From the NCBI GenBank assembly GCA_027577595.1, contig JANBRJ010000008.1, forward strand, positions 62,001 to 126,000: a DNA stretch of 64,000 nt, read 5' to 3'. This stretch comes from Coemansia sp. RSA 487. Taxonomy: Eukaryota; Kickxellomycota; Kickxellomycetes; Kickxellales; Kickxellaceae. Shown here piece by piece: positions 33,126 to 44,600 of this stretch (its first letter is position 1; the number at the start of each line of letters is the position of its first letter). The notes under the pieces were generated by a model. The model did not search any database. It had not been told where the DNA came from and was given only the letters and a program-made list of their open reading frames with translations. The position numbers and the translations under genes were made by a program.

Positions 33126-34457
33126 ATGTCTCTTGCCCTGCCATACCCGCAGCCGCCCCGATTGCGTGCAGAGCCTGTAGCTGAGCTTAGCGGGTTTGTG
33201 GCCAGTAATAAGCCAGCATGGCAGACGGCAAAACATGACACAAGAAAGACGCAGCTACCGCGGCATGCAAGCTCACAGTCGCTACTGCACTGCGCAAAAA
33301 ACACATCCAGATTAGCCACAACTGCCATCCACAGAAGCAGCGACAATGGCAGTAGCCACGAGCGTGCGTTGGAGATGCTTCGCACTGTTCTGTACTCGAC
33401 CAGGCCTCCTTCGTCCAGCGACTCAGATGTCGATGCCGCCCAACACGAAGCAAAGTCGGTTGAATCACATGCATCACAAATGCCTGCGTCGCTCGAAACA
33501 CACCGGGCTACATTTTTGGAGACTCTCTACGATGCACAGGACCCAGCCGCAGAGTCTATAGCTGCAATTAATGCGCTGCTATGCAACCGTGTCAAGCTGG
33601 GGCTCTTGGACTCAGTAAGTGCCAGCAGCTACCACGCACGGGCCTCGCAATCTGCTGATAGCGACGGTACGCTGGCCATGCGGATTGGCTTTGTCGATGA
33701 GAGCGAAGAGCAGCAGCTCGGCGATGGCGACGGCAGCGGCAACGGCAGCGGCGATATTTCCTCGTCGCTCAATTCGAACGGGTCTTCGGATACACTTACT
33801 TCGGATGACGCCAACGCATCTGCTGCTGGCACTGCCGAGACGACAACAGGCCCATATGCAGTAGACAGCAGCGGCGACAACAACAACAACGAGCAGCAGC
33901 AACCTCCTGTGCAGGGCACAAAGTCTCGACTTATAGAGATGTGGGCCACAAATGGGTTCTGGCGCGGGGTGTCGACGCGCGCATGGTCAGGCTACAGCCA
34001 GCAGGAGCGCAGGCGCTCGTCTGTCTGCTCAGGAAGCACGCTTGCTGCTGGCATCGGCGATAGCGACGCTGACACTGACACCGACAACATCGGACAGGTA
34101 GCACCAAACCCAAGCACAGTTACTGCAACCATGCCTGACGAGATGGGCATTTGCTGGCCACTGGATGACGCCTCGAGCGAGAGGACAAATTCGTGGGGCC
34201 GCTTCTACGCAGACCTGGGCGGTTTGCGTATACCGACGCGCTACCGCACGCCAAACCGGTCGCTTGCCATGCTTGCGACCGAGCAGCGCATGATGCTCAA
34301 CGACAAGATTGTATGTCCACTTAAAAACCGCCTGCAAGAACCCAATCCCCGCAGGCAACAGTTTGAGGACTACATACGTGAGACCGGTTCACTTCCCCTG
34401 CCACAGTCCACATGCAGCAGCAGGCCATTGTCGCCTCTGTGCAGCCAGCTCCACTAG
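33126..34457 (+). CDS. Unrecognised Ser/Asp-rich protein
   Basis: A 443-residue frame with consistent GC-rich codon use, starting at ATG 33126. I do not recognise a family. It has no signal peptide or membrane segment. A predicted helical block at about 75-160 (EMLRTVLYSTRP and HRATFLETLYDAQDPAAES) is followed by long Ser/Asp/Asn/Gly low-complexity regions. Two short hydrophobic-aromatic islands stand out: SRLIEMWATNGFWRGVSTRA (about 268-287) and WGRFYADLGGLRIPTRYRTP (about 358-377), which may be conserved interaction motifs. A small intron near 34310-34354 (GTATGT...GCAG) would change the C-terminus; the unspliced reading is preferred. Probably real, function unknown. Confidence 0.6.
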   Translation: MSLALPYPQPPRLRAEPVAELSGFVASNKPAWQTAKHDTRKTQLPRHASSQSLLHCAKNTSRLATTAIHRSSDNGSSHERALEMLRTVLYSTRPPSSSDSDVDAAQHEAKSVESHASQMPASLETHRATFLETLYDAQDPAAESIAAINALLCNRVKLGLLDSVSASSYHARASQSADSDGTLAMRIGFVDESEEQQLGDGDGSGNGSGDISSSLNSNGSSDTLTSDDANASAAGTAETTTGPYAVDSSGDNNNNEQQQPPVQGTKSRLIEMWATNGFWRGVSTRAWSGYSQQERRRSSVCSGSTLAAGIGDSDADTDTDNIGQVAPNPSTVTATMPDEMGICWPLDDASSERTNSWGRFYADLGGLRIPTRYRTPNRSLAMLATEQRMMLNDKIVCPLKNRLQEPNPRRQQFEDYIRETGSLPLPQSTCSSRPLSPLCSQLH

Positions 34458-35081
34458 CTCTACGAATGCGCTCCCTCCTCTTTCTGCGAGTGCAGCGGAT
34501 AAACGTGTATGTATGGGCTAGGTAGGAGGCGGGTGGGCATTGCACTCCAAAAGCAACAAACTCGGATTACTCTGTACTAACAATACCCTTTGTTCTGCAT
34601 TCACTTATTGTGTTTGCATGTTCTCTACTCACAGCGCTTGTCTGTAAAACCCTATTTTCCCATTCTCTTTGCTAAAATAATTGTTATTGTATTTTCTCTC
34701 TTTCTTTAACAAGACTTTTTTTTTGTATTGATTTACTGCTCATGGGCAATACAACTCTTGCTCTATTAATGTTTGTTGCTTGTTCTCAAGTGTCGTTTTC
34801 TTGTGCATCTTTTGGAGGAAGAGCCAGACTAAGAATAGTCTAGAAATTATTTTTGGCCCGAACTGCGTTAATTGACCTGTTTGATATCGCCCGAGCATCA
34901 CGACAACCTCCACATACAATATCAGACATATCTGGTGATGTATCCCAGGCACATATACCTAATCATCACACACGTGGCAGATACAGGTGAAGAGCTTGAA
35001 GTTCACTTCGCTTACGGAATATGACTGGTAAAAAAAAAGAAATACGCTAAAAAGGCGTTGAAACAGCAGAAAACGAGGATA
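34458..35081. other. Spacer between convergent genes
   Basis: 624 bases between the stop codons of the unrecognised gene and the 4E-T-like gene. AT-rich with T-runs; no gene was seen. Confidence 0.6.
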
Positions 35082-38000
35082 CTAGTGCTCATAAGGGTGT
35101 TGTTGCTGTTGGTGGATGAATGCCTGAGATGACTGCTGAGCCATACCTGCCGAGTACATGTGGCCGTTCGTAGCAGGATGCGCAGGCATATGCGGCTGCG
35201 GCGGCATCTGCTGCTGGTGCTGCTGGTGCTGCTGGTGCTGCTGGTGCTGATATTGGGGCGGCGCGCCACCAGTGTTCATCTGGCCAAACACCATGCCAGG
35301 AGGCATGTCGGACATCATCATCATCTTGATCATCTGCTGTTGGTGCTCGCTTGTTGGTCCAGGAATCCCGTTCATCTGCCCAACAGACATGGGTATGCTG
35401 GCTGGCGGCATGTTTCCAAACATCCCTGGGTGCGGCGGCATCATCCCAAACATCATGTTCGGGTGGAAGCCCATTGCATGGTGAGGAGGCGGCAGCATTG
35501 CCATCGGCGGCATTTGCCCAGCTCCCATCATCGACGGATGGTGCACCATCCCAGGAACCATCGTACCGTCCGGCATCATCATCGCCGGCGGCATGTCCAT
35601 CATTGCTTGTGGAGGGAGAACATGCTGCATGTGCATCGGGTCAGCCGATGGCATTGTGCCAGGGTTCTGAATCGCAGCAACGCCAGCGACCTGGCTGATT
35701 CCTGGTGCTGATGTGCCGGCGATGTCCCGAGGTGCGCCTGGCACATCAGCACTCACATTTGGTGGAGCCATCTGATAGCCAGTGGCAGCTGCTGCTTGCA
35801 ACTGGCCACTACTACCATCTTCTGGTTGCGATGCTGGGTCAGTAGTCTGCTGATTCTCTTGCTCGCGGACCTCAATTGTGCTGTGACGCACGGATGAGTC
35901 GCCTCCAGTTCCCTCACTGGGCACGCCAACAGACGCCTGCACCGATAGCGACGATATCGACTGGTTGTCCGTGGCTTGAGGTCTGATTCCAAGCGCAGGG
36001 AACTCCCGCTCCAGCACATCCACAAGATCTTGGGATCCAAGCGATTCGTTGGTCATAAGCGTCTGGCCGGCTGCTGTCTGATTACTTGGCGACGCTGAAC
36101 GGCCGCGAGAAAGCTCCACAAGCCATGACGGCAGGCTTTTGGCTGGTGTTCCAGAGCGCGACGACGTTGTGCTCTCAGGATTCTGGTGCTGCCTGCCACC
36201 TCCGTTGCTGCCTGTTAAAGTGCCACTTCCGCTGCTGCTCTGAACGCTTTTCCGAAAGACCGACGTGGGCACAATCCCACGCAGCGCCTCATTAATGGGT
36301 GCTGGACTCGCCGTTTTGATTCGGTGTGGTGCAGGAGCTGCGGACTCCATCTGTTGGCTTGTGTTGCTTGCAGGCACACGCGATCCTTTTAATTCGGCTG
36401 CATTGGTGGTAGGCAGTACGCTTTGAGGATGTGAGATGGCAGAAATGCTGCTGTCGTGCAATGCCATCGAGGATGGAGGCATGGTCTGGTTCTTATTAGT
36501 GCTGAGGTTAGAAGAAGCTGTGGTTGTCAGGCTCTGACCGCTGAACTTGTTTGCATGATTTTGTGTGGCTGTCAATTCGGCCATTTGTGGATTGCTGACA
36601 CTAATTCGATCGCCAAGCACTTTGAATAGCTTTGAGATCTGGTCTCCAGATCCATCTGTGCCTTGACCAGGCTGGAATTCAGGAATACCCTGTGCCGCAC
36701 CGTTTGCATAGGCAACAGAAGCAGCAGCAGTAGCAGTGTTGTGGTATGCATTTTTATGTGCTTGCAGAGCAGCATCGTTTATTTGAGCGCCCATATCACC
36801 ACTGCTTTGCTGCGGAGCACTCTCCGAAAACAGCCGCAAGAAGCGCGAACCACGCGCAAGACCGTTATTTGCGTCGCTTGGCAAGACATGCTGGATTGGT
36901 TGTGACTGAATCATGTCGTCCTGCATATGCTCGCTATGAGGTGCGCCAGAATTCTCCTTCATGCGTCGTTTCCAGTCCTCCATGTCCTGCATTCTCTGCG
37001 CGTTCAAGGACTCGTCGTACAACATGTCGTTGTCCATCCACTCTGGCTGACCTATGCCTTGAACGAGTGTGGCATTGCCATGCGTATCGGTAGATGCGTG
37101 GTTTCCTGCTGGTGCTTGGTTTGCAGTGCTGGATCTCCATGATAGCGCACCGCCTGTCCGATTCCCATCGTGGCTGCTGTTGTGATGACGGGATCCCGGG
37201 TGGCTGCCTCCTGCCTTGCCATGTCCATCTCTCGATGTCGCTGTGTTGGGGTACATGTTGGCTCCCCTGGCACCAAGTCCACCGTGCTTTCTGTGGTCTT
37301 CAATGCCATTGTCAATTATCGCAGCACCTTGGCTTCTTCCTGACACTTTGGAAGCGCCTGTCATGCGGCCCATTCCAGCAGACTGCCCACGTGGATGCTG
37401 GGTGGCTCCTCCTCCTGTTTTCTGGGATGTCTGATGCACATCTACACTTGCTCAGGAAGGTAGTATTCATACATATGGCCAGACCTGATATGGTTTAATG
37501 GGTACATTTCACAAATGGACACATGGATATAGAGTGCTTCGTATGCGAATCGCTTCCGTTTTGACACGTATAAACATATCAAATGCGTATGGTAGGCGAG
37601 GGATGCAACGCTTACCTTTGTGTGTGCGTGGAATGTTCTCCAGACCCATGAACGGATTCGCCGCGACAACCTTCTTTCCGATGCGTGCGCCTTGCGGAAG
37701 CTCGAGCTGCGAGCCTAGCCTACATATGCAAACATAGAAATAGGACCACACAGCAAATGTAAAAAACACACACATAAGAATACGAGAAATGCTATTGGCG
37801 TAGTTAAAACCTATCGAATGCCACAAGGCACACAGGGGAGGGACACTTGCCTTAGTGGAGTGTATGGCGAAAAGTCAATTGGTATCTGGCTCGAGCTGCT
37901 GTCTCGTAGAAGAAGCAGCTCGTCGATGGAATATCGTACAGTAGGCGCCTGTTTCTCAAACCCAGGCAGTGTGGGTATGCTTTCGGGGGCTGTTGTGGCA

Positions 38001-38095
38001 AATTCGCCATTTGCGTTGGACTGATTTTCAGATGATGGCAAAGGCTCATTGGAGCCCACCCCGACAGCAGCCTGTGGAGAAAGTTGGCTCTGCAT
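35082..38095 (-). CDS. eIF4E-transporter (4E-T) homologue, three exons
   Basis: Exons 38095-37851, 37719-37616 and 37441-35082 give 902 residues. Intron 1 (130 bases) has a GC donor, AG|GCAAGT, and ends TATGTAG; intron 2 (174 bases) is GTAAGC...GTGTAG. 4E-T binds cap-bound eIF4E in P-bodies and represses translation and protects or targets mRNA with DDX6 and Pat1. Seen: the eIF4E-binding YxxxxLL motif YSIDELL at 55-61; an EWMDNDMLYDE block like the EPEWF region; GSRFLRLFSES like the SRFSRWFS motif; and VPTSVFRKS like the PTSVIRKM motif. The same order occurs in human 4E-T. The C-terminus is Met/Pro/Gln-rich and ends with a Gln-His repeat. Intron 1 could alternatively use a weak GTGTCC donor with a CAG acceptor, removing three residues. 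Only the motif order supports homology. Confidence 0.78.
37721..37850 (-). other. GC-AG intron 1 of the 4E-T gene
   Basis: Donor AG|GCAAGT matches the strong GC-donor consensus. It joins phase 2 to phase 2 with the TATGTAG acceptor (last intron base 37720) and keeps the frame. A competing GT donor three codons later is weak. Confidence 0.7.
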
Positions 38096-38620
38096 TTCTC
38101 AAGCCAATGTTCACTTTGTTGTATGCTATCTGGGCTCTGGCTCTGGCTATGCTGTTGTTATAGGACTGGTGTTGTTAAAAGTATATATAAAATGCGCTGC
38201 TCCACTTGTGTTTCTTTTGCAGTTGGTGGCGTCGCTGGATAGATAGTGCACGGCCTGGTGGTGGTATTTGGAAGTTATAAGACTCGTGGTAGTGGTTGAA
38301 ATGTATGTGGGTGAAAACGATGTGAAAGATAAATTCAAGGCTTTCAAGATAAAATGTTGCGAGGTTAAAGGAGTAGAAAAGAGGGGGAGGCGCTTCTGGC
38401 TGGTCCAGCAAAAGCCTGCAATGCAGCCAGAAAAATCGAGCCCAGAAATATCCCTGAGGCTTTGGCTTGTGTGTTTTTCACTCTTCTCTCCTTTACCACC
38501 GAGTTTAATTTGAATATTCTTTTCTATTTGTTTTTTGTTTTTTTGCTGCACGAGCTCGACTTTTGCCGTGCTTTTATTTTGTATCGGTATTCAAGCATTT
38601 GTGCATTCCTGTTTGAAAGG
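38096..38620. other. Spacer: divergent promoter region 4E-T / EMC3
   Basis: 525 bases between divergent starts. T-rich tracts precede the EMC3 start. The frame running into EMC3 from 38462 is leader sequence. No other gene was seen. Confidence 0.55.
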
Positions 38621-39445
38621 ATGGGCGGACTGATAGAAAGCACAGACCAGTCAATGTTTCTGGATCCAGCAATCCGTAACTGGGTGCTGTTTCCAATCAC
38701 GGTGATAATGGTGCTGGTCGGCGTGTTCAGGCACCAGCTCACCATTATTATGACTGGACAGCCTCCAAAGCCCGACATCAAGGAGATCCGCCAGGGAAAG
38801 GCGCTTATGCGTGGACAAACGCTGGCACAGAACAACTCGTACATCCCCACGGCGGCGTTCATCGAGCGCAAAAAGTACCTGTGCCAGGCGTATGAGGACG
38901 GAACATACCTGAAGGACAAGACGAGCAAGGACAAGAGCCCGACAGATCTGATGGCGGACCCAAAGAACATGGAGGTGATGATGGACGGCATGAAGAAGCA
39001 GATGATGGGCATTGTCCCGCAGACGCTGATCATGGGGTGGATCCAGTTCTTCTTCTCAGGCTTCATCCTAATCAAGCTGCCATTCCCACTCGGCCTGCGC
39101 TTCAAGCAGATGCTCCAGTCAGGCATCATGACCCCGAACATGGATGTCAGATGGGTCTCCTCCATCTCCTGGTACTTTATCAATCTCTTTGGTCTGCGCG
39201 GCGTGTTTGCTCTTCTTCTTGGCGGCGAGAACTCGGCTGACGGCACGCGCGACATGACAGCAATGAGTACAATGGGCGCCGTGGGCCAGCAGCCGGGCCA
39301 GCCGCAGGATTTTAACAAGCAGTTCCTTGGCATGAAGGACAACCTGTCCATTATCTACCACGAATGGGATCTCGAAAATGTCGAGCAGCGTGTGCTTGTC
39401 AAGTACGGAAAGCAGGCACGGATCTTTAGATCTACACGCAAGTAG
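38621..39445 (+). CDS. EMC3: ER membrane protein complex subunit 3
   Basis: A 274-residue protein from the ATG at 38621 (MGGLIESTDQSMFLDPAIRNW). The upstream in-frame ATG at 38462 would add a non-conserved hydrophobic leader and is rejected by comparison with the family length (about 260). EMC3 is the Oxa1/YidC-like core of the ER membrane complex that inserts tail-anchored and multi-pass proteins. Seen: three hydrophobic segments (about 16-36, 126-146, 178-200), a cytosolic loop with KALMRGQTLAQNNSYIP, a Met-rich NMEVMMDGMKKQMMGIVPQ region, and the GWIQFFFSGFILIKLPFPL membrane block, highly characteristic of EMC3. Tandem with PLP2. Confidence 0.96.
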   Translation: MGGLIESTDQSMFLDPAIRNWVLFPITVIMVLVGVFRHQLTIIMTGQPPKPDIKEIRQGKALMRGQTLAQNNSYIPTAAFIERKKYLCQAYEDGTYLKDKTSKDKSPTDLMADPKNMEVMMDGMKKQMMGIVPQTLIMGWIQFFFSGFILIKLPFPLGLRFKQMLQSGIMTPNMDVRWVSSISWYFINLFGLRGVFALLLGGENSADGTRDMTAMSTMGAVGQQPGQPQDFNKQFLGMKDNLSIIYHEWDLENVEQRVLVKYGKQARIFRSTRK

Positions 39446-39764
39446 GCAGCTACTCTTTCAGCTTGTTTCACACTCTTTTTTTGAAGTATTGTACTTTTTG
39501 AATTAAAAGTGTTTATGTAAACCTGGTATAGAAGCAGTTCTCAGCTGAGCTGTGTGTTTCTGTTCAGCTGTAGCAAAAGCACCTAATGTGCAGCTAAGCA
39601 TGCCCCCCATACTAGCACTGGATCTGCCTGCTGTTTACATTCATTCCAGAATTCAGCCGCCGCTTCCGCTTTTTTCCCAGTAAAGTTTAAAACTACCTTA
39701 CTCTGTGTGTCTTCATCTTTTTTTTTGCGTATAAACTTTTCAAAAGCCCCCCTTCTCCACTGAA
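39446..39764. other. Spacer between EMC3 and PLP2
   Basis: 319 bases on the same strand, AT-rich and ending in a T-run and a pyrimidine stretch before ATG 39765. It probably holds the EMC3 3' end and PLP2 promoter. Confidence 0.55.
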
Positions 39765-40466
39765 ATGAACCCCGACGAGGACACTGAATGGAACGATATT
39801 CTGCGCAAGCACGGGATTCTGCCACAGCAGGTCAAGATCACTCAAAACGATATCTACGACTCTGCTGTCGAGCATGCACGCGAAGAGGAGAGTAGGCGGC
39901 TTGAGAAGCTAGACCTTGACGAGCTCGACGAACTGGAAGATGAAGAAGACGACCAGATTCTCCAGCAGTACCGGCAACAGCGCATGGCCGAGATGCAGGC
40001 ACAGGTAGATAAGGAGAAATTTGGCGAACTCTTCCAGATATCCGAACCCGACTATAAAACAGAGGTAACTCTGGCAAGCAGGGACACCTGGATTGTCGTT
40101 CATCTCTTCCGCGACAGCATTCCAGAGTGCAAGCTGATGAATAAGCACCTTGCGCTGCTTGCACAGCAGTACAGGTCGACAAAGTTTGTAAAGATTATCT
40201 CGGTCGAATGCATCCACAACTACCCGGACGCAAACCTACCGACTCTTCTTGTGTATGGCAAAGGCGATATGCGTGGCCAGCTGGTGAGGCTAGACAAGTT
40301 CGGAGGCATGCGGACCAAGAAGAAGGACATTGAAGGCTATCTCAAAGACATTGGTGCGATCGACCCGAGCCTTCGGCGCTCGCTGCCTGGCGACGGCGAT
40401 GCCGAAAGCGAGGATGACGATGGCGATGGCCGTGGTGTTTATTTTGATCTCGGCAAGAATCTCTAG
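39765..40466 (+). CDS. PLP2: Phosducin-like protein (PLP2/PDCL3 type)
   Basis: A 233-residue protein. Phosducin-like proteins of this group work with the CCT chaperonin in folding actin, tubulin and other substrates in the cytosol. Seen: N-terminal MNPDEDTEWNDILRKHGILP, a family signature; a charged helical region (about 30-90); then a thioredoxin-like domain (about 95-200) including DTWIVVHLFRDSIPECKLMN and NYPDANLPTLLVYGKGDM, which lacks a CxxC redox pair as expected. An acidic tail DGDAESEDDDGDG ends the protein. Length matches yeast Plp2 and human PDCL3. It converges on the DJ-1 gene with 135 bases between stops. Confidence 0.95.
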   Translation: MNPDEDTEWNDILRKHGILPQQVKITQNDIYDSAVEHAREEESRRLEKLDLDELDELEDEEDDQILQQYRQQRMAEMQAQVDKEKFGELFQISEPDYKTEVTLASRDTWIVVHLFRDSIPECKLMNKHLALLAQQYRSTKFVKIISVECIHNYPDANLPTLLVYGKGDMRGQLVRLDKFGGMRTKKKDIEGYLKDIGAIDPSLRRSLPGDGDAESEDDDGDGRGVYFDLGKNL

Positions 40467-40601
40467 ATGGAGGCAACATCCAGCCTTTCTTTTTGGGCAC
40501 TAAACAACAAAAGGATATGACTGACTTCATAATACAAACGATTGCTCTGGCAACTACAGTCTCCATTATCTTTCATTTCCTTTTTTTAAAAAAAAAACAG
40601 A

Positions 40602-41379
40602 TTATATCTCAAAGTTGAGCATCATCGGGTCAGCTACCTCGCGCGCCTTATCATCGCCAACCAGCAGCGACACGAGCTTCAGGGCAAACTCGAATGTGGT
40701 CCCTGGCCCACGGCTCGTAACCAAGTTGCTGTCAGCAACAACCCTATCTTCTTTGTACACAAAATGGCCCTCGAGCTCTTCTCTGACGCTCGGATGCGAC
40801 GTGATATGAACAGGTTTCTGCGACTTGTCCTGAATGCTCGCCGTCTTTATTGCAAGCGATCCAGCGCAAATGGCAGCAACGATCTTGTGCTGTGCGTAGA
40901 ATTCCGCAAGTATCGACCGCACCTGCGCATTCTGCGATATTGTAGCTGCGCCCTGTGCACCGCCAGGCACGATTGCTGCATCATATGTGCCGATTTTGGG
41001 CACATCGTCACCAAGGTAAGCATCGGGTACGATCTTTACCCCGCGGCTGCATGTTACCGGCCCAGACTCTGTCTCGACAGCAAGCGCAAGCACGTGGATG
41101 CCCGCACGACGAAGGACATCGACTACGGGTGGAAATAAGATGGTCAACCAGGATAGCTTTAGTTTTTAGACTCTGCAGATCTTTTATTCAGCAGGAGTCC
41201 GCTTCAAACAGCGAAAATAAAAAGTAACGAGCCAGCTTGGCAGAGGCAGCCTTTGCTCCTTTGGGTTCTTGAGTATTATTGGGTCCCTTTTGCTACTTAC
41301 TCGTTATGATGGCTTCCATTTCTTCTGTGCCATTGGCAATAAATACAATTGCCTTCTTTTGTTGTGGGTGATTTACCAT
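40602..41379 (-). CDS. DJ-1: DJ-1/PARK7-family protein (two exons)
   Basis: Exon 1 (41379-41301) encodes MVNHPQQKKAIVFIANGTEE and six more codons; a 178-base intron GTAAGT...CCGTAG leads to exon 2 (41122-40602). The protein has 199 residues, colinear with human DJ-1 (189). Exon 2 alone lacks the first beta strand and the essential glutamate, so the exon was sought and found on this ground. Seen: Glu22 (human Glu18), RRAG, VPGGAQGA, the reactive Cys112 in AAICAGSLAI (human Cys106) and His136. Family members act as oxidative-stress sensors and glyoxalase/deglycase-type enzymes. It belongs to the true DJ-1 branch, not the Hsp31 branch usual in yeasts. Confidence 0.93.
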
Positions 41380-41651
41380 ATTCTCGGCGCTGTCCTGTTA
41401 TTCTTTGTTGTAGCAATCCCGACAGCCCGCAATGCGACTCTAGTGAGAGAAAAAGGCGAGCAGTATCCGTGCAAGGAAAGTAGAAATAGAAAGTTTATTA
41501 TATATCTGAAATGCGCTGAACGAGAAAGAAAGTGAATATCGGAAACTGAAAAGGATTAAAAAGACACATCCCACAGCGCAATTATCAATTGCAGAAAGAA
41601 AGAGCTCTGTGGGTTTAGGGCGCGAGTGAGAGCTTAGTGGTGGCTCAACGC

Positions 41652-44600
41652 TCAGTCAGAGTCGTCCATATCTGCAGACCCAGAGGCGCCATTTGCCCCG
41701 GCTTCTGCTTGTAGCGAGGCTCCAGCTCCTCTGATCCTGGGTACAGAGAACTTTACAGCCTGCGGGTTGGATGCGCTGGCTCCTGTCGCCTGTCTGTCTG
41801 CATTGATTCCAAGCAAGCTGCGCATACGCGAAAGATTAAGCTTGCGCTTCTTCTTGAGGGCGTTTGCGGTTGCTGCCACCGTTGTTGTGCTGCTGCTGTT
41901 TTCCGACGCAGCAGCAGCTGTGTCTCCAGTTTCTTGGGCTGCCGTGCTGGAGCTGGTGGTTCCCATGCGGTTCCTGGATGCCCGGACGCCAAGGGCACGC
42001 TTGCGCTTGGGCGACAGACGCTTTTCTGGAGCTGGAGCTGGAACTGGGGCTGGAGCTGGTGCTGGGGCTGGAGCTGGTGCTGATACATCATTTGGTGGGG
42101 CGATGGTGGATGGCGGCTGCTGCCTGGCCTTTGGCGGTCTGCCAGGCTTCCTGCGTGCTGGCTGTGTCGAGAGCTCATCATTCAGCTCTTGCGCAGACTT
42201 TTTCTGCCTTGGGGCGGCGCGTGGTCGCCGCTGCTTCGCTGGCGGGGCTCTCGCAGCAACCGGCGTCATCGAGGCAGCGTTGAATGTAATTTCCGAGTCG
42301 TCGCTGTCGTTCCCACCATCTTCGCGAGCAGCAGCTTCGTCAGCTGGTGCTGCACTGGGCATTACCATCATCTGTCCAAGTCCACCGACTCCCACACTAG
42401 CACCAGCAGAATAGCCAAAGACGTCGTCATCATCATTGCTATCTGGCTCGGCATAGCTTGGTCGGGTTCTTTGAGGACGCGTGGCTGCTGTGCGCCTTGT
42501 TGGTGGCGGAGCCCTTGTGACGGACTCGCTCTCTTTGTCGTTGCTTGCATCCATCATTTCCACATCACTATCTTCTGCATCCTTATCGGCAGCAGTAGAA
42601 GCAGAAACCACCGATGTAGAAAAGGCAGACGAAGCTGCAACCTTTGTTGCTGTCTTCTTCTTTTGAGGCGCACCACGACGCTTTGGTGCCTTGTGCAAAG
42701 CCCCGTTTCTGGCACCACCTCCACTAGCAGAGCTGTTTGCAACACCGTGTCCAGATCCACCATCTCTGTCGTCGTGCTCATTGTCCAGATCGGCATGAGC
42801 TGCTCCTGCAGAGTTCTCCATCGCCGCCCTGAATCTTTCCTTGAGCTTTATGTACTCTTGATGGTTGCGGTTTTTCTCAGACTCCCATGCCGACCATTGC
42901 TGCTCGCTCTCCTCGCGCAGCTCGGCCTCCCGGCGCTCTGCGTTCTGTGCTGTTTGCTGCAGTCGTTTGATCTGGCGCTGCATCTGCTCTCGCTCTCGCT
43001 GCCACAGCGACTCGCGCTCTGAAAACTCTGCCTGGCCTTCATTCCTGACAACCAAATCTTCGATCTTGTCCTGCATCTTTGCCTTTTCAGCTTCGAGCCG
43101 CTTTGACTTCTTCTCTACTGCACGCAGCGTCGCAGACATTGCCGACGTCTCGCTAGCAGACTGCCTCTGCGACTCTTCAAGCTGAGAGGACAGCTCATCG
43201 ACAGTCGATTGTAGCGTAGCTACTTCCTCTGTCTGGGAGACTGCAAGCGACTTGTTCTTTGTCTCGAGCTGTGCAACCTTGGCAGACAATTCCTTATTGC
43301 GCTGCGTCTCTGTGTCAAGGCGCGTCTCGAGTTCCTCAAGGTTCTGTGCATGCGTCTCTTCCAGCTCTTCTATCTGCTTGTCCTTGCCATCCACAACAGA
43401 TGCGATTTCTGTCTTTAGGTTGCTGATTTGCTGAGCTTTGCTATGCGCATCCTGTTCGAGGTCGGTGACAGACTGTTGGAGATCGGCACGCTCGTCCGCA
43501 AGCATCCCAAACTTATCCTTGAGAAGACGGTACGCCTCGAGAAGCTCGCTGTAAACGGAGTCTAAATTGCCATACGACGTTTGCAAGCTCTCGTAGAGAT
43601 CAAGCAGCTGCGACTTTGCATCCTCGGCAGCCGTCATCTCAATCTCGGCATGCCGAAGCTCGTCCTTTATCGCGAGCTTTTCGGTGACAAGCTTTGCGTT
43701 TTCCCAGCGCGCGTCGGCTTCCATCCCTGCACTCTCGGTTTTCAGCGCCTGCATTGTGGTTTCAAGAGCCTTGCTCTTGTTCTGCCAGTGCTCGACCTCC
43801 TTGAATAGCGCATCGCGCTCCTCGCTAAAGTCGCGCTGAATATCGTCAAGATCTTTTTCCAGTTGCTCCTTTTCCTCCTGCGTGTCGGCAAGCTCATCCT
43901 GCAATCTGTACTTTTCGCGCTGGTAGTACTTTGCCTTTTCGTAAAAGAAAAGCACCCGTCGGTCGACTGTTCGGACAATATCTCGGCTCTTTAGCTTGCG
44001 GAGGCTCTTTATCAGCTCGACAGTCGTGTCAAGGTCCTGGGAGGCGGATTCGTCGGTGTTCTGATAGATTACGAATGCGGTCTTGCTTTCGCCGTAGAGG
44101 AATTCGCCAACGAGATTAACAAGAGCATTATTTGGGATAGTAACGCCCGTGAGGATAGCATCGTTGGCCAGAAGATGGATCATGCTGGACAGTGATCTGA
44201 TTGATTGCTGGAGCCTGCTGTTGTTTGCCATTGATGCCGCTGCTGTTGCTGTTGCTGTTGCTGCTGCAGCGCCTGCTCCAGCCAGCATATTGTTGGAAGC
44301 ATTGCTGGGACTGCTGGTTGGCGACCAGTCAACAATGTTGAGATCAATAATACAAAGATGGCCGTTTGTCGGAGCACCATTCATACTCTCGAAATGCAGC
44401 GACAGAATGAACGGCAGTGTTGCTCCGCGCAGGATCTTTGCCTCAACAATCTCCCAGTCGTCGACTTCGTGCTGAAGATCGGCCAGTCCATGGCTGAGTT
44501 TGTCAACATTAATGTTTCGATCGCGATGGAAGTCGATCACCTTGTTATCTGTGACACCGACAAACCCGTATGTCATGCTGAGGTCGGGGTCAAAGCGCGC

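Noticed and set aside
34310-34354. Possible 44-base intron near the end of the unrecognised gene
   Set aside because: Splice signals are passable, but the unspliced frame looks more protein-like and the intron would be very short.
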